A stretch of 11,706 nt of DNA from RUG11788 sp964578175 (GTDB taxonomy: Bacteria > Bacillota_I > Bacilli_A > RF39 > UBA660): positions 1 through 11,706 of the forward strand of contig CAZOBH010000027.1 in assembly GCA_964578175.1 (NCBI GenBank), given 5' to 3'. Positions 7,426 to 11,706 of the stretch are shown in pieces. The notes under the pieces were generated by a model. It searched no databases. It was not told the DNA's origin and saw only the letters and a program-made list of their open reading frames with translations. The translations under genes were made by a program, and so were the position numbers. Position 1 is the first letter of the stretch, and each line of letters starts with the position of its first letter.

Positions 7426-8113
7426 AAGAATTTAAAGCAACTTTAATTCCTGGACCCATAGTACTAGAGATTGAAATATTCTTTATGTAATCACCTTTTA
7501 CTACAGATGGTTTAATTTTAATAATATTACTTACAAAAGCATTCATATTATCAATTAATTGTTCATCAGTAAAATTAGTATTACCAATAATTCCATGAAC
7601 ATTTCCAAAACTATCAGTTCTAAATTCAACACGTCCTGCTTTAACTTCAGATACTGCTTTAGCAACATCCATAGTTACTGTTCCAGTTTTAGGGTTTGGC
7701 ATTAATCCTTTAGGTCCTAATACTTTACCTAATTTTCCTAATGATGCCATCATATCTGGTGTAGCAATAATTGTATCAAATTCAAACCAGTTTTCTTTTT
7801 CAATTTTATCAAGCATTTCTTGCTCTCCAGCAAAATCTGCTCCAGCTTCTTTAGCTTCAGTTACTTTAGCACCTTTAGCAATAACTAAAACTTTCTTATC
7901 TTTTCCTGTTCCATGAGGAAGAACTAATGCTCCTCTTAATTGTTGTTCAGCTTTTTTAGTATCTAAGTTTAAGTTTAAAGCTATTTCTACAGATGATACA
8001 AACTTGCTAATAGAAGTTTCTTTAACTAATTTAACTGCTTCTTCTTTTGTATAAGCTTTATGTTTTTCAACTTTATTAGCAGCTTCTATATATTTTTTAC
8101 CTCTATTTTTCAT
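7415..8113 (-). CDS. rplA: 50S ribosomal protein L1, 232 aa
   Basis: Protein of the mobile L1 stalk of the 50S subunit, which helps release deacylated tRNA from the E site. In many bacteria it also represses its own mRNA. The start MKNRGKKYIEAANK at 8113 is fixed by AGGAGG at 8119-8124. An upstream ATG at 8155 in the same frame would add 14 residues but lacks a ribosome binding site and lies in a hairpin. The L1 signature (ATPDMMASLGKLGKVLGPKG, then LMPNPKTGTV) is present around residues 115-145, and the C-terminal STMGPGIKV is kept. It stops with TAG, and its final codons form the -35 of the rplJL promoter. It lies 78 nt after rplK and is cotranscribed with it. Confidence 0.97.
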   Translation of the reverse strand: MKNRGKKYIEAANKVEKHKAYTKEEAVKLVKETSISKFVSSVEIALNLNLDTKKAEQQLRGALVLPHGTGKDKKVLVIAKGAKVTEAKEAGADFAGEQEMLDKIEKENWFEFDTIIATPDMMASLGKLGKVLGPKGLMPNPKTGTVTMDVAKAVSEVKAGRVEFRTDSFGNVHGIIGNTNFTDEQLIDNMNAFVSNIIKIKPSVVKGDYIKNISISSTMGPGIKVALNSFDK

Positions 8114-8124
8114 ACTTTCCTCCT

Positions 8125-8156
8125 TATGTGGTATATGCGGTATATCCTCCCACATA
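8125..8156 (-). promoter_or_regulatory. possible L1-binding hairpin before rplA
   Basis: On the minus strand TATGTGG (8150-8156) pairs with CCACATA (8125-8131), seven base pairs. They enclose a GAGG asymmetric loop and a small ATAT/ATAT upper stem. The hairpin directly abuts the rplA AGGAGG. The GTGGGAG...ACCAC frame resembles the hairpin in front of rplK. A competing hairpin (ACATATAGGT with ACCTATGT, 8152-8173) uses the same 5' arm. An L1 repression role is inferred from position and from the paired occurrence. Confidence 0.5.
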
Positions 8157-8191
8157 GGTATTAACCTATATGTTATTTTTATTAATTATTA

Positions 8192-8614
8192 TTATTTAAT
8201 TTCGATTCCCATGTTACGAGCAGTTCCAGCAACTATTTTCATTGCCTCTTCTACTGTATAAGCATTTAAATCTGGTAACTTAATTTCTGCAATTTCTCTA
8301 AGTTGATCTTCAGTTATTGATCCTACTACTTCACTACTTCCTTTAGCAGAACCTTTATTTACTTTAGCATATTTCTTAAGTAAAAATGCAGTTGGTGGAG
8401 TTTTAATTACAAAATCAAAACTTCTGTCATCATAAATACTGATTTCTACTGGAACTATATCTCCCATTTTATCTCTTGTAGCTTCATTATATCTACTACA
8501 AAAGTCTTGAAGATTGATTCCTGCAGGTCCTAATACTGTTCCTACTGGTGGAGCTGGATTAGCCTTACCTGCTTCAATAGCTAACTTAATTTTCTTTGTT
8601 ACTTCTTTTGCCAC
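8192..8614 (-). CDS. rplK: 50S ribosomal protein L11, 140 aa
   Basis: Protein of the GTPase-associated centre; it binds the thiostrepton loop of 23S rRNA and is needed for RelA activation. The start is the GTG at 8614 (MAKEVTKKIKLAIEAGK), placed 8 nt after AGGAGG. A farther in-frame GTG at 8623 overlaps that Shine-Dalgarno and can be excluded. The N-terminal domain has KANPAPPVG with P20, P22 and P23. The C-terminal RNA-binding domain has KLPDLNA and the closing GTARNMGI motif. The length matches the family. Position 26, usually Pro in PPVGPALGQ, is Thr, and the Gln of LGQ is Pro (GTVLGP). The gene has its own promoter and a structured leader of about 90 nt. Confidence 0.97.
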   Translation of the reverse strand: MAKEVTKKIKLAIEAGKANPAPPVGTVLGPAGINLQDFCSRYNEATRDKMGDIVPVEISIYDDRSFDFVIKTPPTAFLLKKYAKVNKGSAKGSSEVVGSITEDQLREIAEIKLPDLNAYTVEEAMKIVAGTARNMGIEIK

Positions 8615-8649
8615 GAAAAACACCTCCTATAAATATTCTCGTTTTCGCG

Positions 8650-8680
8650 AGTGGTTCAAATAGCTACCGCGCTTCCCACT
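8650..8680 (-). promoter_or_regulatory. possible L1-binding hairpin in the rplK leader
   Basis: On the minus strand AGTGG (8676-8680) pairs with CCACT (8650-8654) around a GAAG-containing interior. The opening GTGGGAAG and closing AACCAC parallel the element before rplA (GTGGGAGG and TACCAC). A small adjoining hairpin, CTCG-CGAAAA-CGAG (8638-8651), shares two bases with the 3' arm and could compete. It lies 22 nt upstream of the rplK Shine-Dalgarno. Function is inferred. Confidence 0.45.
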
Positions 8681-8711
8681 TATTAACTATATAAATCAAT
8701 ATAGCGCTTCA

Positions 8712-8740
8712 ATAATATCATATATATCTTTTAAAATCAA
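8712..8740 (-). promoter_or_regulatory. rplKA promoter, extended -10
   Basis: TTGATT (8735-8740), a 17-nt spacer and TATTAT (8712-8717), preceded by TGA that forms an extended -10. It starts 7 nt after the nusG stop codon. The predicted start near 8705 leaves a leader of about 90 nt containing the GTGG...CCAC hairpin. There is no terminator between nusG and rplK, so secE-nusG readthrough may add to expression. Confidence 0.8.
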
Positions 8741-8746
8741 GGGATA

Positions 8747-9280
8747 TTAAGCAACTTCTATTTGACTCATTTCAACTTCTACTGAAGTCTCTTGTCCAAA
8801 TAAATCTACAGATAGATTTACCTTTTGTGTTGCAGTATCAATTGATTCAATTACACCAAACATTCCATTGAATGGTCCATCAACAATCTTAACTTTATTT
8901 CCTTCTTTAAGATCATTATCAGCATCTATTCTACTAATTCCCATATTTCTTAGAATATTATCTACTTCATATGGTTGTAGAGGAGTTGGTTTAGCACCTT
9001 TACCAGATGATCCAATAAATCCTGTAACTCCAGGAGTATTTCTAACTACATACCATGCTTCATCAGTCATAATCATTTCTATTAATACATAACCAGGAAA
9101 CATCTTTTTAATCTTTTCTTTTTCTACTCCGTCTTTAATCTCAATTTCTTTAGTCTCTGGAATAACTACTCTAAATATATAATCTTTCATATCCATTGAC
9201 TCTGCACGCATTTCAAGTCTTTCTTTAACTTTAGCTTCATATCCAGAATAAGTGTTAACTACATACCATTGTTTATCCAT
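8747..9280 (-). CDS. nusG: transcription elongation and pausing factor NusG, 177 aa
   Basis: General transcription factor that binds the RNA polymerase clamp and upstream fork and can link polymerase to the ribosome. The NGN domain (about residues 1-112) contains WYVVNTYSGYE, FPGYVLIEM and VVRNTPGVTGFIG. The KOW domain (about 124-177) contains GNKVKIVDGPFNGMFGVI. N81 and T82 coincide with the residues that B. subtilis NusG uses to read T-rich non-template pause signals, so a pausing role is likely. AGGAGTG precedes the ATG. It is separated from secE by 10 nt that hold the ribosome binding site, and the rplK promoter starts just behind it. Confidence 0.97.
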   Translation of the reverse strand: MDKQWYVVNTYSGYEAKVKERLEMRAESMDMKDYIFRVVIPETKEIEIKDGVEKEKIKKMFPGYVLIEMIMTDEAWYVVRNTPGVTGFIGSSGKGAKPTPLQPYEVDNILRNMGISRIDADNDLKEGNKVKIVDGPFNGMFGVIESIDTATQKVNLSVDLFGQETSVEVEMSQIEVA

Positions 9281-9290
9281 AATTTCACTC

Positions 9291-9596
9291 CTATCCTAAT
9301 ACGATTGCATCTTTTAACCATGCAAATACAATTTCAATTCCTAAGAAATAGAATACAAAAACAATTATTAAGCAAATGCATACAATAGTATACTTAACCA
9401 TATGCATACGACTTGGCCATGTTACTTGTTTCATTTCATCTTTTACACCAACAAAATAATTTAAAAGTCTCTTAAATATGTTAGGTTTTTTCTTTTTGTT
9501 GTTCTTTTCTTCAACGATTTCTACTTTTTTCTCTTCTTTTTTAGTTTCAACTTTCTTAGTAGTTGTTTTAGTTTTTTTCTTTGTTTCTTTTTCCAT
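9291..9596 (-). CDS. secE: preprotein translocase subunit SecE, 101 aa with long charged N-terminus
   Basis: Essential clamp subunit of the SecYEG channel in the cytoplasmic membrane. The conserved core is the amphipathic segment FKRLLNYFVGVKDEMKQVTWPSR (about residues 41-63), with the invariant TWP, and one transmembrane helix (about 68-95). This is the single-span form usual in Gram-positives. The first 40 residues are a low-complexity Lys/Glu/Thr stretch that makes the protein longer than the roughly 60-70 residues common in Bacilli. GAGGG lies 7 nt before the ATG. It forms a unit with nusG, as in most bacteria, from a promoter overlapping the lgt terminator. Confidence 0.94.
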   Translation of the reverse strand: MEKETKKKTKTTTKKVETKKEEKKVEIVEEKNNKKKKPNIFKRLLNYFVGVKDEMKQVTWPSRMHMVKYTIVCICLIIVFVFYFLGIEIVFAWLKDAIVLG

Positions 9597-9621
9597 AATA
9601 TACCCTCAAAATTATTTTTCC

Positions 9622-9672
9622 AAAATAAAAACACTTCCGTGTCACCAATAAGATAACATAAAAGTGTTTTTT
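9622..9672 (-). terminator. lgt terminator with a large loop
   Basis: On the minus strand AAAAACACTT (9662-9671) pairs with AAGTGTTTTT (9627-9636) over 10 bp. The loop is 25 nt, and TTTT follows after one A (9622-9625). The A-tract/T-tract form could also act on the opposite strand. The long loop weakens it, and the secE promoter elements lie inside. Confidence 0.7.
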
Positions 9673-9678
9673 CGTCAA
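9650..9678 (-). promoter_or_regulatory. secE-nusG promoter nested in the lgt terminator
   Basis: TTGACG (9673-9678), a 17-nt spacer, and TATCTT (9650-9655) with TG one base upstream (extended -10). It begins 3 nt after the lgt stop. The spacer contains the 5' arm of the terminator hairpin and the -10 is in its loop. The predicted start near 9643 gives a transcript opening with a small ACAC-GGAA-GTGT hairpin, a GNRA-type loop. Confidence 0.65.
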
Positions 9679-9681
9679 TTA

Positions 9682-10506
9682 TTAATTACTATTTAAAGAT
9701 ATTGAATTTTTAAACTTTCTTTCATTATATCGAGATTCAAATCTAGATTGTCTATATCTATATATAAATAATGCTACACCAATAATTATCATAAATATTG
9801 ATACTATTTGAGCTATTCTAAATGGCCCTAGCATTAAACTATCAGTTCTAAATGCTTCAATAATTAATCTACCTAGCCCATACCATATCATATATAATGC
9901 AGTAGGTTGTCCTATCTTAACATATCTAAATCTTCTAGCTATTACTAGCATTAATAGACCTAATAGATTCCATATACTTTCATAAAGGAAAGTTGGATGA
10001 TGATATTCTCCACCTATAAGCATTCCATTTATTACAAATTGTGGAAGATGTAATCCTTTTAAAAATTCTAAACTAACTACAGTTCCAAAAGCTTCTTGGT
10101 TAAAGAAATTGCCCCATCTACCTATTACTTGTCCAGCAATTAATCCTACTACTATGATATCTAGTATTTTTAAAAAGTCTTGTTTATTCTTTTTGCAGTA
10201 TAAATATATAAATATTGTTGCAAAGATTATTCCACCATGAATTGCTAAACCACCATTCCATATTTCAAAAATCTCTAAAGCATGTAAACTATAATATGAA
10301 ATATTAAACAATATGTAATATAATCTAGCTCCTATAACACCAAATATTATTCCATAAAATAACAAATTAACTATGAAGTCTTCATCTATTTTTTGTTTTT
10401 TACATTCAAATAATATTATAAAACTTCCCACAAGTATTCCTAAAGCTATCATTATAGAATACCAATATATTTGAATAAATCCTAAATCTATAGCGATTCT
10501 ACTCAT
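9682..10506 (-). CDS. lgt: prolipoprotein diacylglyceryl transferase, 274 aa
   Basis: Integral membrane enzyme that moves diacylglycerol from phosphatidylglycerol to the lipobox cysteine of prelipoproteins, the first step of lipoprotein maturation. Family motifs are all visible: IWNGGLAIHGG with H90, the signature GRWGNFFNQEAFG with R130 and N133, YHHPTFLYES around 168-177, and GLGRLIIEAFRTDSL with R213, E217 and R220. These correspond to the residues known to be essential in E. coli Lgt. There are about seven hydrophobic spans, and the C-terminus is basic and cytosolic. AGGAGG lies before the ATG, and the TAG stop of the upstream gene overlaps that ribosome binding site. It is the last gene of the uvrA-PF04020-lgt unit. 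Confidence 0.97.
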   Translation of the reverse strand: MSRIAIDLGFIQIYWYSIMIALGILVGSFIILFECKKQKIDEDFIVNLLFYGIIFGVIGARLYYILFNISYYSLHALEIFEIWNGGLAIHGGIIFATIFIYLYCKKNKQDFLKILDIIVVGLIAGQVIGRWGNFFNQEAFGTVVSLEFLKGLHLPQFVINGMLIGGEYHHPTFLYESIWNLLGLLMLVIARRFRYVKIGQPTALYMIWYGLGRLIIEAFRTDSLMLGPFRIAQIVSIFMIIIGVALFIYRYRQSRFESRYNERKFKNSISLNSN

Positions 10507-10515
10507 AATAACCTC

Positions 10516-10947
10516 CTATATATTCTCTACTTTTCTTTTAATAGGTTTAACTATAATATCATTAATTATAAAGTTAGCTATTGAAAATAGAATTGATATT
10601 ATAAATAGAACTGGAAGACTAGTAAACCTAACTGCTCCTCCCATAGTCCATTCAACTATTTTTAAAATAAACATATTTATTGCAAAATAGAAAAGTCCTA
10701 AAGATAATGCAGTAAACGGCATTGTTATTTTTACTATTACCGGTCTAATTGTAATATTAAGAACTGATATTAGAAGAACAGCAACAATTGAATATAAATA
10801 TAGGTGTTGATCATCTATTATAAATGATTTAAATACTTTAGACATCAATATAAATGTTATAGTATAAAGCACTAAATAAATTATTGCTATAATTCCTTCT
10901 TTAGCTAAATCTAAACTATCTTTTTCCTTTTTATTTTTCTTTGACAT
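10516..10947 (-). CDS. PF04020-type four-helix membrane protein (YvlD-like, 'phage holin superfamily IV'), 143 aa
   Basis: Small membrane protein with a basic N-terminus and four hydrophobic spans at about 19-36, 51-67, 76-97 and 110-131. The NITIRPVIVKITMPFTALSLGLF stretch, with the N-x-x-I-R-P start at residue 64, is the hallmark of the PF04020 family, to which B. subtilis YvlD belongs. The holin name comes from a superfamily grouping; nothing here suggests a phage. The biochemical role is unknown. It overlaps the end of uvrA by 17 nt and has only a weak Shine-Dalgarno, so translation probably depends on ribosomes finishing uvrA. It is 9 nt ahead of lgt. The B. subtilis relative also lies near uvrA, hprK and lgt, but no hprK is present here. 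Confidence 0.85.
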   Translation of the reverse strand: MSKKNKKEKDSLDLAKEGIIAIIYLVLYTITFILMSKVFKSFIIDDQHLYLYSIVAVLLISVLNITIRPVIVKITMPFTALSLGLFYFAINMFILKIVEWTMGGAVRFTSLPVLFIISILFSIANFIINDIIVKPIKRKVENI

Positions 10948-11706
10948 TCTTCATCACTTTCTTTAAAAATTCACCTGTATATGATTCTTTGCAATCAATG
11001 ATTTCTTCTGGAGTACCAGTAGCGACAATTGTTCCACCACCATCTCCACCTTCAGGTCCTAAATCAATAATATAATCTGCAGTTTTAATCATATCCAAGT
11101 TATGTTCTATTACTATTACTGTATCTTTATTATCTACTATTTTATTGATAATTGCAAGAAGCTTCTTGATGTCATGAATATGAAGGCCTGTAGTTGGTTC
11201 ATCCATTATAAATAGTGTTTTTCCTGTTGCTTTCTTTTGTAATTCTTTGGCAAGTTTTACTCTACCTGCTTCTCCACCTGATAAAGTTGTAGCGCTTTGT
11301 CCAAGCTTAACATATCCAAGTCCTACATCCTCCATAACTTGTAATTTATTTTTAATCTTAGGAATTGCTTCAAAGAACTTTAATGCTTCACTTACACGCA
11401 TATCAAGTACTTCAGCAATATTTTTATCTTTATATTTAATATTAAGAGTTTCACTATTATAACGAGTCCCATGACATACTTCACAAGGAATATATACGTC
11501 AGGTAAGAAATGCATCTCTATTCTTTTTACTCCATCTCCACGACAAGCTTCACATCTCCCACCTTTTACATTAAATGAAAATCTATTCTTTCCATATCCA
11601 TACATTTTAGCATCTCTAGTTGTAGTAAATAAATCTCTAATATCATCAAACACTCCAACATATGTAGCAGGATTACTTCTAGGAGTTCTACCAATCGGAT
11701 TTTGTG
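10931..11706 (-). CDS. uvrA: excinuclease ABC subunit UvrA, C-terminal 257 residues, cut by window edge
   Basis: Damage-recognition ATPase of nucleotide excision repair, active as a dimer with UvrB. The reading frame is open to the right edge and begins QNPIGRTPRSNPATY. It carries the zinc module CEAC...CEVC (fragment residues 51-77), the ABC signature LSGGEAGR (141-148), Walker B FIMDEPTTGLH (165-175) and the H-loop histidine in VIVIEHNLD (H201). It ends ...FLKKVMKNVKEK. A GTG at 11653 can be read as a start but is an internal valine, because homology continues upstream. The usual signature is LSGGEAQR, so Gln is Gly here (GGT at 11264-11266). The full protein would be about 940 residues. 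Its stop codon lies inside the next gene. Confidence 0.97.
   Translation of the reverse strand, partial: QNPIGRTPRSNPATYVGVFDDIRDLFTTTRDAKMYGYGKNRFSFNVKGGRCEACRGDGVKRIEMHFLPDVYIPCEVCHGTRYNSETLNIKYKDKNIAEVLDMRVSEALKFFEAIPKIKNKLQVMEDVGLGYVKLGQSATTLSGGEAGRVKLAKELQKKATGKTLFIMDEPTTGLHIHDIKKLLAIINKIVDNKDTVIVIEHNLDMIKTADYIIDLGPEGGDGGGTIVATGTPEEIIDCKESYTGEFLKKVMKNVKEK

Noticed and set aside
8114..8155. Longer RplA start at the upstream ATG (MWEDIPHIPHKEES)
   Set aside because: No ribosome binding site there; it lies in a hairpin, and the internal ATG has a perfect AGGAGG and matches homologs.
8687..8704. CTATAT/ATATAG hairpin near the rplK transcript start
   Set aside because: A six-bp A/U-only stem without a U-tract; too weak to call a terminator or regulator.
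10516..10947. Phage origin suggested by the holin superfamily name
   Set aside because: Neighbours are housekeeping genes with overlapping coding ends; PF04020 proteins are common chromosomal membrane proteins.
6772..11706. Avoidance of UGA stops as a sign of an altered genetic code
   Set aside because: All ten visible stops are TAA or TAG, but the Trp codons I checked are TGG and frames are intact under the standard code; ten stops are too few in AT-rich DNA.

Overview
This window is core-genome DNA of a low-GC Gram-positive bacterium of the Bacilli, most plausibly from a Mollicutes-like or RF39/Erysipelotrichia-like lineage. The proteins align by eye with Bacillus RpoB, RpoC, NusG and UvrA. 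The DNA is very AT-rich. Shine-Dalgarno sequences are strong AGGAGG types, and RpoB carries the Asn at the rifampicin His526 position that is described for Mollicutes. All Trp codons I checked are TGG and the reading frames are unbroken under the standard code, so a UGA=Trp mycoplasma is unlikely. Every gene I can support lies on the minus strand. The text therefore reads 5'->3' in gene order from the right end to the left.

Layout in transcription order. (1) 11706-9682: the 3' end of uvrA, a four-helix PF04020 membrane protein and lgt, packed with a 17-nt overlap and a 9-nt gap and ending in a terminator. (2) 9596-8747: secE-nusG, with a promoter that sits inside the lgt terminator hairpin. 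(3) 8614-7415: rplK-rplA, with its own extended -10 promoter and two look-alike GTGGGA...ACCAC RNA hairpins, one before each gene; I infer that these are L1 autoregulatory sites. (4) 7263-6355: rplJ-rplL, driven by a perfect-consensus promoter overlapping the rplA stop and controlled by an L10 leader with an attenuator; it ends in a terminator built over the rplL stop codon. (5) 6081-1: rpoB-rpoC, separated from rplL by about 270 bp that hold two terminators and a dedicated promoter; rpoC runs off the left edge after the bridge helix.

The clusters couple the transcription machinery (beta, beta', NusG), the ribosomal stalk base and stalk (L11, L1, L10, L12) and membrane protein export and lipidation (SecE, Lgt). 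The nucleotide-level logic is a chain of short transcription units, each with its own promoter and some with RNA feedback, rather than one long rif operon. No intergenic stretch reaches 300 bp. I see no tRNA, rRNA, CRISPR array, insertion sequence or plus-strand gene.

I found no undescribed multi-gene system. The observations of interest are regulatory architecture (nested promoter and terminator, paired L1-like hairpins, attenuator geometry) and natural substitutions at conserved sites: RpoB N476, RplK T26, the RpoC bridge-helix Ser and the UvrA signature Gly.
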